This document shows positions 44,066-52,828 of a stretch of DNA of 64,000 nucleotides, piece after piece (positions within the stretch are counted from its first letter, which is position 1; the number at the start of each line of letters is the position of its first letter). Position numbers and translations under genes: made by a program. Origin of the DNA: Paraburkholderia metrosideri. Lineage in GTDB: Bacteria > Pseudomonadota > Gammaproteobacteria > Burkholderiales > Burkholderiaceae. The stretch is from the NCBI RefSeq assembly GCF_904848625.1, contig NZ_CAJHCP010000016.1:1-64000 (forward strand). The letters are read 5' to 3'. The notes under the pieces were generated by a model. That model did not search any database and had not been told where the DNA came from. It was given only the letters and a program-made list of their open reading frames with translations.

Positions 44066-45553
44066 TTACGCGTCACTCGCTGCGGCTGTCTTACGCGGAC
44101 GCCTGCTACGTGGCGCTGCCTTTCTTGCCGCTTTTTTCGCTGCTGCCGGAGCCTCTTCCACATCGCTCGACGCAACTGACGCAACCGCCGGTTCCGCCGG
44201 CGCGGCGATCTCGGGTATTTCGTCGACAGATCGCGGCACGCTCTTTTTCGCTTTCTTCGCGGCAGTCTTGCGTGGTGCTCGTGTCTTACGGCGTTCGGCT
44301 GGTTTGCCGTCGGTTTCCGTGTGCTCTTCGTCCTTGTACTCTTCGCTACCTGCTGCGGCCGGTCCGGTCGTGGCGTTTTCCGATTCCGACGCACTGACTT
44401 CTGGCGCTACTGAAGGGGCTTCTGTTGCCACCGAAGCAGGCTCCGGGTGCTCGAAGACCGGTTCGGTTGGCCACGCCGGCTCATACCGATCGTCTTCGTG
44501 AAACTGCACGTTGACTGCCTGGTCGGCGTTGGCCCGTTCGTCGTGAACGGCTTCCTTCTGACCGCGCCCCGGTTTGCGATTACCTCGGCCCCGGCGCCGG
44601 GACTCATACTTGCCGGCTGACTCAGCAACTACCACCTCGGTAACCTGCGCGTCATCCAACTGTTCGGCCGGTTCAGACTCGACAGCCTCATTCGCGTTGT
44701 CGGCCGCCGCGCTCGCAGCGTTACTGCGATACACATAAGCACCCGATTTCTCGTCGCGGCCAAACTCGAGCAGACCACGCGCGTGCGCCTCTTCGAGCAG
44801 GTTGCCGAACGCGCGGAAACCGTAATAGGTTTCGTTGAAATCCGGTTTGCGGCGTTTGATCGCGTTTTTCAGCACCGACGCCCAGATCTTGCCGCTGTCG
44901 CCCCGCTCGGACGCAAGCGCATCGAAGGTTTGCACAGCAATCTCGACTGCCTTGGTGCGCCGCTTTTCCAGGTCGTCCTTGTGGCGGGGCTTCTCTTCGT
45001 CCGGCGCCCGCTTGGCCGCCTGCTGGGTGTCTTTCGGCGGGCGCGAGGATTCACGTTTGGCGACGGTGCGCTGACTCTCGCGCACCAGATCGTCGTAAAA
45101 GAAGAACTCGTCGCAGTTTGCAATCAGCAGATCCGACGTGGATTGCTGCACGCCCACGCCGATCACCTGCTTGGCGTTTTCGCGCAACTTCGACACGAGC
45201 GGCGAGAAGTCCGAATCGCCACTGATGATCACGAACGTATTGACGTGAGACTTCGTATAGCAGAGGTCGAGCGCGTCGACCACGAGCCGGATGTCGGCGG
45301 AATTTTTGCCCGATTGGCGCACGTGCGGAATTTCGATCAGTTCGAAATTGGCTTCGTGCATCGCGCCTTTGAAACTCTTGTAGCGGTCCCAGTCGCAATA
45401 GGCTTTCTTCACGACAATGCTGCCCTTGAGCAGCAGACGTTCGAGCACCAGCTTGATATCGAACTTGTCGTACTTCGCGTCGCGCACGCCTAGCGCGACA
45501 TTTTCGAAGTCGCAGAATAGCGCCATGCTGACGGTTTCGTTGGATGACGCCAT
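44066..45553 (-). CDS. NYN-domain (LabA/PIN-like) protein with OST-HTH domain
   Basis: 495 residues from the ATG preceded by GGAG eight bases upstream (the codon at 45565 is an alternative). The NYN ribonuclease-like domain (about 8-150) has the acidic set D15 (FCDFENVALG), D87, D93 and D113/D115 (SGDSDF). An OST-HTH/LOTUS segment follows (about 200-278), then a long Ala/Glu/Pro and Lys/Arg-rich tail (RKTAAKKAKKSVP and RSRRPRKTAA) likely to bind nucleic acid. Probably an RNA-processing nuclease; the substrate is unknown. Confidence 0.87.
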   Translation of the reverse strand: MASSNETVSMALFCDFENVALGVRDAKYDKFDIKLVLERLLLKGSIVVKKAYCDWDRYKSFKGAMHEANFELIEIPHVRQSGKNSADIRLVVDALDLCYTKSHVNTFVIISGDSDFSPLVSKLRENAKQVIGVGVQQSTSDLLIANCDEFFFYDDLVRESQRTVAKRESSRPPKDTQQAAKRAPDEEKPRHKDDLEKRRTKAVEIAVQTFDALASERGDSGKIWASVLKNAIKRRKPDFNETYYGFRAFGNLLEEAHARGLLEFGRDEKSGAYVYRSNAASAAADNANEAVESEPAEQLDDAQVTEVVVAESAGKYESRRRGRGNRKPGRGQKEAVHDERANADQAVNVQFHEDDRYEPAWPTEPVFEHPEPASVATEAPSVAPEVSASESENATTGPAAAGSEEYKDEEHTETDGKPAERRKTRAPRKTAAKKAKKSVPRSVDEIPEIAAPAEPAVASVASSDVEEAPAAAKKAARKAAPRSRRPRKTAAASDA

Positions 45554-45800
45554 GTATATCTCCATTGAAGCGATCGTCGAACTCGACGAATCGCGACCAT
45601 GATAGCGATTCCAGCGAAGGTGAGCAGATTTTGTCGCGCATGCGCACCGACAGGGGCAGCAAAAGTGCATCAGAATTTCAGTGCTCCACATGGACGCCGC
45701 TCCACGCGTAGCGACGCTTCGCGACGAAAATCCGAATTGATGCCTGATGCGAGCTTGCACCTCCCCATGGTTAAGGCCGCGACGCCCCGGATTAGCAGCA

Positions 45801-46448
45801 CTACATATCCCGATAACGGCTCGGATCGCCTAGCGCGGCGCGTGTTTCCAGCACATCGTCGATCAGGCCATAGCCCTTGGCTTCGTGAGCTGACATGAAG
45901 TTGTCGCGATCGGTGTCCCGCACGATTTCTTCGACGCTGCGCCCGGTACGCCCGGCTGTTATCGCATTGAGCCGTTCGCGCAAATAAAGCACCTCTTTCG
46001 CCTGGATTTCGACGTCTGCCGCCGTGCCCTGGCTGCCGCCAGATGGCTGGTGGATCATGATGCGGGCGTTCGGCAACGCGTAGCGTTTGCCGCGTTGTCC
46101 CGCGGTCAGTAAAAAGGTACCCATGCTCGCAGCGAAGCCGATGCACAGCGTCGATACCTCCGGTTTGATGAACTGCATCGTGTCGTAAATCCCGAGGCCG
46201 TCGTATACCGAGCCGCCCGGCGAGTTGATATAAAAAGAAATATCCTTGTCGGGGTTTTCCGATTCCAGAAACAGCAACTGGGCGACAATCAGACTGGCCG
46301 ATTGCTCGTTCACCGGCCCGACCAGAAACACGATGCGCTCGCGCAGCAGACGGGAATAAATGTCGTAGGCGCGCTCGCCGCGGCCGGATTGTTCGATCAC
46401 GGTAGGAACGAGGCCGAGACCGGTTATGGAGGGGTAGCTGGAATGCAT
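45801..46448 (-). CDS. clpP: ClpP-family serine protease, isolated copy
   Basis: 215-residue proteolytic subunit of Clp. Catalytic triad is intact: S108 (GFAASMG), H133 (MIHQPSGG) and D182 (DTDRDNF). The GSVYDGLGIYDTMQ loop is present. Betaproteobacterial clpP normally sits in tig-clpP-clpX-lon; none of these genes is here, so I read this as a second, orphan copy. The frame remains open far upstream but homology starts at this ATG, with GAGGC before it. Its ATPase partner is not identified. Confidence 0.88.
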   Translation of the reverse strand: MHSSYPSITGLGLVPTVIEQSGRGERAYDIYSRLLRERIVFLVGPVNEQSASLIVAQLLFLESENPDKDISFYINSPGGSVYDGLGIYDTMQFIKPEVSTLCIGFAASMGTFLLTAGQRGKRYALPNARIMIHQPSGGSQGTAADVEIQAKEVLYLRERLNAITAGRTGRSVEEIVRDTDRDNFMSAHEAKGYGLIDDVLETRAALGDPSRYRDM

Positions 46449-46556
46449 AGATGCCTCGTTATAAGCAGCGCGACGTTGACGCCCGATAGCCGCGGCGGAT
46501 TTAGAACCGCGCGCCCCATGCGCCGGTTGTTGGTCATTTGACGAGGCAGGGCGGCG

Positions 46557-46596
46557 CGATGTGACAGAAATATTTTTTCTGTTTGTTGTCACATCG
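46557..46596. promoter_or_regulatory. Nested inverted repeats between clpP and the ECF gene
   Basis: Perfect 10-bp arms cgatgtgaca / tgtcacatcg with an inner acagaaa / tttctgt hairpin around a T-rich centre, in the spacer of two divergent genes. TGTGA/TCACA halves recall CRP-type sites, but the spacing is too wide for one dimer. Could be an operator pair or a leader hairpin. Confidence 0.5.
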
Positions 46597-46724
46597 TCGA
46601 TGGTCACAGCGTCAAGCCGGGAAGAGCGACAAGAAGAAAGACAAAGAAAAAGACACAGGCGAAAGCAAAAGGAAGATACCGAAGGCAGGCAGCACTTTTT
46701 CACCACGAATCTGGAGATCCAGGC

Positions 46725-47708
46725 ATGACGAAACAGGGAAACGACAAGGCATCCAGCTTCGAGGCCGTGCGCGCCCGCCTGCTCGGGCTGGCATACCGCA
46801 TGCTCGGCAGCCGTGCCGAAGCGGAAGACGTGGTCCAGGACGTCTGGCTCAAGTGGCATCTTGCCGACACGCGGGCGGTGCAAACGCCGGTCGCGTGGCT
46901 CACCACACTTACCACGCGCACAGCGATCGACCGCTTGCGGCATGCGCAGCGCGAACGGGCCTCTCAGGCTACCGGTTGGCTACCGGAGCCATGGCTTGAC
47001 GAGGTGGCCCCATCGGCGGAGGAGTTGGCGTTGCGGGCAGCGGAAATGTCTTATGGCGTCATGTTGCTACTCGAACGTCTTAAGCCTGATGAACGCGCCG
47101 CGTTCGTACTACATGAAGCTTTCGACTGCGACTACGCGGAGATCGCGGGCATTCTTGAGCGCACGCCGGCTGCGTGCCGGCAGATCGTCCATCGGGCCAG
47201 GGCGCGTCTGCAACGCGCGGGCGCGCCGTCGCAACGGCCCGATCCTGCCGCGCACGCCCAGATCGTGGAGCGCTTGCGTGCAGCGCTGGAGGCACAGGAT
47301 CGTACAGACCTGCTGCGGCTCTTTAGCGATTCGCCTGAAATTGTTAGCGACGCGCCCGTTTGTGGGCCCGCGTGTGCGAGTGCGCCGGCTGCGGCAGGCT
47401 GGGTGGACACGGTCACGTCGCTTGCCCAGCAGGCGAACAATGCCGAGGTGGTGTCGGTGCAGGGGGCGATGTGCGTCGTCCTGTTCTTCGAAGGCGACGT
47501 GGTCGGGTTGCTCGACGTGTGGACAGACGGTGTGGAAGGTTCGACGAAGATAATTTCGTTGCGCATCGTGACCGGCGAGGAGCGCCTGCAGGCTCTCAAT
47601 CGCGTGGTGGGTCGTGCGGCAGTTACGCAACTGCTCACACGAATCCAGCAAAACCCCACCCCCTCAATTACGATGGGCAGCGACTTCCCAGTTGATGTCC
47701 ACGCATAG
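46725..47708 (+). CDS. ECF41-like sigma factor with SnoaL-type C-terminus
   Basis: 327 residues. Sigma region 2 (LLGLAYRMLGSRAEAEDVVQDVWLKW) and region 4 (about 100-165: LLLERLKPDERAAFVLHEAF, then ACRQIVHRARARL). The linker has WLPEP (85-89), the ECF41 hallmark. The C-terminal extension (about 175-327) resembles the SnoaL-like regulatory domain, but I do not see clear DGGGK or NPDKL motifs. Preceded by GGAGAT. ECF41 genes usually adjoin a COE-type oxidoreductase gene; here the neighbours are clpP and an EAL gene. No anti-sigma gene seen. Confidence 0.82.
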   Translation: MTKQGNDKASSFEAVRARLLGLAYRMLGSRAEAEDVVQDVWLKWHLADTRAVQTPVAWLTTLTTRTAIDRLRHAQRERASQATGWLPEPWLDEVAPSAEELALRAAEMSYGVMLLLERLKPDERAAFVLHEAFDCDYAEIAGILERTPAACRQIVHRARARLQRAGAPSQRPDPAAHAQIVERLRAALEAQDRTDLLRLFSDSPEIVSDAPVCGPACASAPAAAGWVDTVTSLAQQANNAEVVSVQGAMCVVLFFEGDVVGLLDVWTDGVEGSTKIISLRIVTGEERLQALNRVVGRAAVTQLLTRIQQNPTPSITMGSDFPVDVHA

Positions 47709-48941
47709 CACCTGCGTGCCGTGCGGCGTGTGGGCAGCGATCGATGCTGTCACGCACAGGTGGGCTTCGTTAATCGACAGATAGGGGGGCGTGAGATGCA
47801 CCTGGCCGGGCATGCGCATCGCCTGGATAAAGTATGGCCGGCGTTCCCAACTCGCCCCTTCCGAATGCAGCAGCGGGCGGAAGCGCTTGGCGCGTTGTGA
47901 AGTGCGCCCCGGCGGCAGCACGTTATCGCCGATTTGCCGGCCAGAGCCATCGAGTATGAAGCAGCGCGCTGTTTCGCCGAGCGTGAGGAGCGGTGCGGTC
48001 GCCCCGGAAATGGATTCCCCCGCAATCAGCTGTGCGGCTGCGGCTTCCAGCGCCTTGACGTACGGCGCCAGTCGCGTGGCTTGTGCGCGTTCGCGTGTGG
48101 CGACCCGTTCGCGTAGCGCCGCGGAGAGCGAGTCCATCAAGCCTGCTGCGGCTTGCGGTTTAACTGGCTCGACGCTCGGGCCTGCGAAAAACGCGCCTTG
48201 CACAAAATCCACGTTGCATTCGAGCGCGATCAGTGCGTCGCGTTCGGTGCTGAGGCCGCCCATCAGCACCAGTTGCCCGGATTCGTGCAGCAGTGAAACG
48301 AGGCCTGGCAGCACGCGCTCAATATGCGAGTGTTCGCTGGCTTGCGCCAGAATGCAGCGGTCGAGCGTGACGATGTCCGGGCGCAGATTCCACACCCGGT
48401 CAATGTTCGAATGCTTCGCGCCAAATCCGTCAAGCGCGATCAGGAAGCCGGACTTTCGCAGCGCGTCGATGATTTCGGCAAAGCGCGTGGTTTCGCCGCC
48501 AGCCTGTTCGGACACTTCCAGCACCACGCGCTGAGGCGGCAAGCCGAGCGCTTTGAGGCCGGCAAGCAGCGCATCGCCATAACTGGTGTCCATCAGCGCA
48601 GCCGGGTGCAGGCTTAGAAAAAGCCATTCGTCATGGCTGTCGAATGCGTTGAAGTTGCCCAGATGCAGCGATTCAGCCAGTCGGCCGAGTTCCAGCAGGT
48701 CGCCGCGTCGGGCGGCCTGCGTGAATACTTCATGCGAAGGCACTTGCTGTGAATGTTCGTCGTGGGCGCGCAGCGAAGCGTGGTACCCAATCGCGCGCCG
48801 GTGCGACACTGAAAAAACCGGCTGAAACACGCTGAATACGGTGTAGCCGCCGTATAGAACGGTGCGCCGGGAGCCTTCGTCGCCGGCCATCGGGCGCGGC
48901 GGCTGGAAGCCTGGAGGATCGAGTTCGATCATGCTCATCAT
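47664..48941 (-). CDS. Degenerate EAL-domain protein with YkuI_C-like sensor
   Basis: 425 residues. An EAL domain (about 30-255) followed by a PAS/Cache-like region resembling YkuI_C (about 285-425, RCFILDGSGRQIGDN and HLTPPYLSINEAHLCVTAS). EAL reads HAS at 54-56; the DDFG is DGFG, LKID is VTLDR, and the AEGVE-type Glu is Gly in VLMGGLST. VLEVSE (E142) and QGA (Q248) remain. It is likely not a phosphodiesterase but a c-di-GMP receptor or a protein adaptor. Overlaps the ECF gene tail-to-tail by 45 bp. Start uncertain among three close ATGs. Confidence 0.82.
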   Translation of the reverse strand: MMSMIELDPPGFQPPRPMAGDEGSRRTVLYGGYTVFSVFQPVFSVSHRRAIGYHASLRAHDEHSQQVPSHEVFTQAARRGDLLELGRLAESLHLGNFNAFDSHDEWLFLSLHPAALMDTSYGDALLAGLKALGLPPQRVVLEVSEQAGGETTRFAEIIDALRKSGFLIALDGFGAKHSNIDRVWNLRPDIVTLDRCILAQASEHSHIERVLPGLVSLLHESGQLVLMGGLSTERDALIALECNVDFVQGAFFAGPSVEPVKPQAAAGLMDSLSAALRERVATRERAQATRLAPYVKALEAAAAQLIAGESISGATAPLLTLGETARCFILDGSGRQIGDNVLPPGRTSQRAKRFRPLLHSEGASWERRPYFIQAMRMPGQVHLTPPYLSINEAHLCVTASIAAHTPHGTQVLCVDINWEVAAHRN

Positions 48942-49311
48942 GTCAGTCGTGTGGAGGTACTGCGCGCCTGGAGGCCCGACTCGCGTCGGTACGCGTAAAA
49001 CGTGAGTTTACAGGATAGGCGAGCAAGAACTATGCGCGAACGGAAACACAACGTGGCACCCGGCAATCGCGCTTCGATCCGACGATTGTGCGCCAGCGCG
49101 GGCATCGAAGCGAAAGTTCGCACTTTGCTGGTGCGGCCCGCGCCCCTTTGCGGGTCGAAATGCGAGTCCGCGAATCCGCGCACAGGTCAAAAAAGCGCTG
49201 GCAAAAGTGAATCGCGTGAATCGGGCGTCGAGGCCAAAAAACGACCCGATCGCAGTCGGCTGCCGTTCGTTCGCCAGCGCAATTGCAGAGCAGCGAACGC
49301 CGGGACGGCCG
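48942..49311. other. Spacer upstream of the EAL gene
   Basis: 370 bp between the EAL gene and the DHA2 exporter on the same strand. Open frames lack domains. No clear terminator or promoter is visible. Confidence 0.45.
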
Positions 49312-50760
49312 TCAGGTTCGCTCAGACGGATCGGTCTTTTTCGCCGGCGTACGGATATCGGGCGACAACTGCGCGAAGATCCACGACGAGGCCGCCGTGA
49401 TAATGCCAACGCACAGGAAGGTCGCGTGAAATGCCGGCAGTGAATTGATCGCGGTCACTCGCTGCAGGAGGCCCGTGAAGGTTGCGAGCAGCGCCCCTGC
49501 GACTGTTACGCCGAGACTCATCGAAAGCATCTGGACGAGCGAAAACAGACTGTTGCCGCTGCTGGCGCCGCCGGTGCCCAGGTCTTTGAGCGTCAACGTG
49601 TTCATCGCGGTGAACTGGATCGAGTTGACGGCCCCGAACAGCGCCAACTGGATCAGGCGCAGCCATAGCGGCTGACTCGCGCTGGTGAGCGCGAAGCTCG
49701 CCATGGCGATGCCAACCAGCACCGTGTTGACGATCAACACGCTTCGGTAGCTGTACTTGACGATCAGTTTGGTCACCAGACGTTTGGACGCCATGCCGGC
49801 GGCGGCGACCGGTAGCATCATCAGGCCGGCTTCAAATGCGCTATAGCCGAGACTGACCTGCAATAGCAGAGGGATCAGATAGGGCATCGAGCCGCTGCCG
49901 ATTCGCGCGAACAGATTGCCGAGCAGGCCCACGCTGAACGTGTGAATCTTGAAGAGATCGAGCGAAAAAATCGGTGAAGGCTCGCGTTGCGCGTGCAGCC
50001 CGTAAGCGACGAAGCAGCCGAGGCTGAGAATCAGCAGCACCAGCACGGTGGCGTGCTGAATACCGAATTCGGTGCGGCCATCGAGTGCAAACGAGATCGC
50101 GATCATGCCGACGATCAGCAGCAGATAGCCTTTCAGGTCGAATTTGCCCGTGTCTTCGTTGCGGCTGTCCGGCATGAAGATAAACGTCGCGATGCAGCCG
50201 ATGATCCCCACCGGCACATTGATCAGAAAGATCCAGTGCCACGACGCGATTTTTACCAGCCAGCCGCCCAGCGTAGGCCCAATCAGCGGTCCGATCAGGC
50301 CGGGTATCGCGACGAACGACAACGCCGGTAAATAACGTTCTGCCGGAAAAGTGCGCAGTACTGCGAGCCGTCCAACAGGCAGCAACATCGCACCCCCCAC
50401 GCCTTGCGCGATGCGGAAAATCACCAGCTGGTTCAGCGTGTGCGCATTGGCGCATAGCAGCGAGCCGACAGTAAAGACGAGGATCGCGCTCATGAACACG
50501 CGCCGCGTGCCGAGCTTGTCGGCGAGCCAGCCGGACACCGGAATCATGACGGCCATCGTGAGCGAATAGGCGATCACGACCGATTGCATGCGCAGCGGCA
50601 ACTCGCCGAGGCTCGTCGCCATCGCCGGCAGCGCGGTGTTGACGATGGTGGAATCGAGCGTCTGCATGAAGAAGCCCGTGGCGACCACCCACAGCATCAC
50701 GTTGAGCGAGCGGGCCGGAGGGGTGGCGGGTGCGGCGGCGGGCGGGGTCGGCGTGGACAT
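49312..50760 (-). CDS. DHA2-family MFS drug exporter (EmrB/QacA-MdtD type)
   Basis: 482 residues with about 14 hydrophobic segments. Motif A-like GWLADKLGTRRVF, TLDSTIVNTALPAMA at helix 1, and RIAQGVGGAMLLPVGRLAVLR (motif C/D region) are typical; it most resembles the MdtD branch. Proton-coupled multidrug export is inferred. No EmrA-like adaptor gene adjoins, so it would act alone in the inner membrane. The ATG has no good ribosome site, but an Ala/Pro-rich leader directly precedes the transmembrane core. Confidence 0.88.
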   Translation of the reverse strand: MSTPTPPAAAPATPPARSLNVMLWVVATGFFMQTLDSTIVNTALPAMATSLGELPLRMQSVVIAYSLTMAVMIPVSGWLADKLGTRRVFMSAILVFTVGSLLCANAHTLNQLVIFRIAQGVGGAMLLPVGRLAVLRTFPAERYLPALSFVAIPGLIGPLIGPTLGGWLVKIASWHWIFLINVPVGIIGCIATFIFMPDSRNEDTGKFDLKGYLLLIVGMIAISFALDGRTEFGIQHATVLVLLILSLGCFVAYGLHAQREPSPIFSLDLFKIHTFSVGLLGNLFARIGSGSMPYLIPLLLQVSLGYSAFEAGLMMLPVAAAGMASKRLVTKLIVKYSYRSVLIVNTVLVGIAMASFALTSASQPLWLRLIQLALFGAVNSIQFTAMNTLTLKDLGTGGASSGNSLFSLVQMLSMSLGVTVAGALLATFTGLLQRVTAINSLPAFHATFLCVGIITAASSWIFAQLSPDIRTPAKKTDPSERT

Positions 50761-51275
50761 GGAGGGCGGCGGGGCGCGCCGGGACGGGCTGGGACTCGCT
50801 ATTCTAGGGAAAAGCGGGGTGCAGCGCAGCCTGGGGAGCGGATTCCATGCGGGCAGGTTCGACGAGCACGGCGATTCGCTGAGCGTTGACGCATGGCCGG
50901 ACCGGGAAGCCGTACGCTCATGCCGCGGAACACGACCCAGTCCAGCGCCTTGAGTGCGCTCGCAACAGATTGTGTGAATCGTTCTCCGGGGTTGCCTGCT
51001 AAAAACGCTCACCGCGTCCCGACCGTTCCGCCGCAGTTGAAGACGCCCCCGCCGCCTTGCTCGCACCCAGGTGCCAGGTGTATCCCGATCAACGGACTTC
51101 ATTGCCCTGTTCAGCCGGACAGAGTCAACACGTCATGCGGTCCGAGGCGAAGGCACATCGCGCGGGCAATCGATTTGTGCTATCAGTCCTCCGGCTGATC
51201 GAACGAGCTCATTCCCGTCACGTCAGATGACCCATCGCTGCAGCCTTTGCAAGCCACCACAACAAAGCCAACTCT
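50761..51275. other. Spacer between DHA2 exporter and MocR gene
   Basis: 515 bp on which I find no supported gene, RNA or strong hairpin. Frames extending from the exporter gene's upstream side are Arg/Ala/Pro-rich and have no domain. Confidence 0.45.
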
Positions 51276-52691
51276 TCAATCCGCCGGCAGGCTCGCCGCC
51301 GCCCGGAAAAACGCCTGCGCCTTGGGATCATTGCCGAACGCGACATGAATCCTGATCCACGGCGTCGCTTCCATATTCGGCCTGAAGTGGCTGCCGGGCA
51401 CCACGATCACGCCCATTGGCGCACCGCATTCCACCAACCGCTCAGCGTCGGCGACATGCGGCACGCGCGCCCACACGAACTTGCCGCCCACTGGCTTTTC
51501 AAAGATTTCCCAGCCCGCATCTTCCAGCGTGCGGATGGACGAGCCCAGCGCGTCGCGCATCCGGCGGCGCAGGCGATCCAGATACTTGCGATACGCGCCG
51601 CGCTCCAGCATCGCTACCGCAACCGCTTCGGCAAAGCGCGAGCCACCAAGGCTCGTCAACATCTTGATGTCGATCAGGTCCTTGATGATCGCGTGGCGCG
51701 CGACCACGCAGCCGATCCGCAGCGACGACGACAGCGTCTTCGACAACCCGCCCACGTAGATCACATGTTCGAGTTGGTCGAGAGTGGCGAGCCGGTCGGT
51801 GAGTTCGGTCTGAAAGTCGGCGTAGATGTCGTCTTCGATGATCGAAAAGCCATGTTCGCGCGCCAGTTGCAAGATCCGGAACGCCACCTGCGGCGCAACC
51901 GTGGTGCCGGTGGGATTGTGGAACACCGTATTGATGAATAGCAGCCTGGGCCGGTGCAGCTTGAGCTGCGCCTGGAGAACGTCGAGGTCGGGGCCGTTCC
52001 GCGTGCGTGGGATGCCGATCATCTTCACGCCATGCAGCTTGAACAGGCCATACAGATTGTAGTAACCGGGGTCTTCGACAAAGATCGTGTCGCCCGCCTT
52101 GAGCATGTAGCGCATCAGCAGATCGAACGCCTGGCTCGCGCCGTTGGTGATCAGGATCTGCGACGTGTCGGCCTGTATCCCCAGCAGCCCGATACGGTTT
52201 TGCAGATGCTCGCGCAAGGTCGGGTTGCCGAGCGGCGTTGCGTAATCAACCATGCTCGCCGGGTCGGTGCGCGATACGTGGCGGATCGCCTGCGCAATGG
52301 CGTCCATATCGCGCCAGCTTTCGGGGGTGAAGCCGCTGCCGAGCTCGAGCATTTCACCCGGCGAGTCGAATTGCTGAAGCAGGTGGCCCGATTCGTCCTC
52401 GGCGCGACGCGGGTCCGACGTGCCTTCGCTGTGCGGCCCGATCTGCTGACGGTCGGCGACATAGAAGCCTGAACCGTGGCGCGAATCGACGTAGCCGAGC
52501 GACACCAGCCGGTCATAAGCCTCGATCACCGGGAAGCGGCTTACGCTGAAATCGGTGGCGAATTGACGAATGGACGGCAGCTTCGAGCCGGGATGCGTCG
52601 CGCGAGACCTGATCCAGCTCATGACGCCAGTGACGATCTGTTCGGTTAGCGGTACGCCGCTTTCCCGATCAAGCTGGATTTCAAGTTTCAT
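51276..52691 (-). CDS. MocR-type transcriptional regulator (GntR-HTH plus aminotransferase domain)
   Basis: 471 residues. GntR winged helix at about 10-80 (SKLPSIRQFATDFSVSRFPV), linker to ~115, and a fold-type I aminotransferase domain with the PLP lysine K318 (GGLSKTLSSSLRIG), NPTG at about 259-262 and IIEDDIYADF. MocR proteins sense PLP or an amino compound. AAGGAA precedes the ATG. A cluster of dyads lies in the spacer to the divergent DUF2917 gene, the expected target arrangement. Confidence 0.9.
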   Translation of the reverse strand: MKLEIQLDRESGVPLTEQIVTGVMSWIRSRATHPGSKLPSIRQFATDFSVSRFPVIEAYDRLVSLGYVDSRHGSGFYVADRQQIGPHSEGTSDPRRAEDESGHLLQQFDSPGEMLELGSGFTPESWRDMDAIAQAIRHVSRTDPASMVDYATPLGNPTLREHLQNRIGLLGIQADTSQILITNGASQAFDLLMRYMLKAGDTIFVEDPGYYNLYGLFKLHGVKMIGIPRTRNGPDLDVLQAQLKLHRPRLLFINTVFHNPTGTTVAPQVAFRILQLAREHGFSIIEDDIYADFQTELTDRLATLDQLEHVIYVGGLSKTLSSSLRIGCVVARHAIIKDLIDIKMLTSLGGSRFAEAVAVAMLERGAYRKYLDRLRRRMRDALGSSIRTLEDAGWEIFEKPVGGKFVWARVPHVADAERLVECGAPMGVIVVPGSHFRPNMEATPWIRIHVAFGNDPKAQAFFRAAASLPAD

Positions 52692-52777
52692 GCTGTTTAT
52701 TCCTTCACCGAACCGTACTGAACGGGGCAGTTCGAGAGTTCTGCCCATGCGCCGTACTCACAACGCATAGTGATGCC

Positions 52778-52828
52778 AACTGTTCGCTTTTTTGACTGAA
52801 CAGTTCCGATGAAAGTGTTCGGAACTGT
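52778..52828. promoter_or_regulatory. Cluster of acagttc-type dyads between mocR-like gene and DUF2917 gene
   Basis: Two overlapping perfect inverted repeats share one half-site: aactgttc (52778-52785) with gaacagtt (52798-52805), and acagttccga (52800-52809) with tcggaactgt (52819-52828). Arms are 8 and 10 bp. Position and spacing fit a MocR operator that would control both genes. Confidence 0.65.

Noticed and set aside
46583..46999. Lys-rich plus-strand frame upstream of and overlapping the ECF gene
   Set aside because: Purine-rich leader gives a KKKDKEKD-type peptide with no ribosome site; the ECF start with GGAGAT is better supported.
49312..51102. Extended start of the DHA2 exporter
   Set aside because: The added ~114 residues are Arg/Ser/Pro-rich without membrane or signal features.
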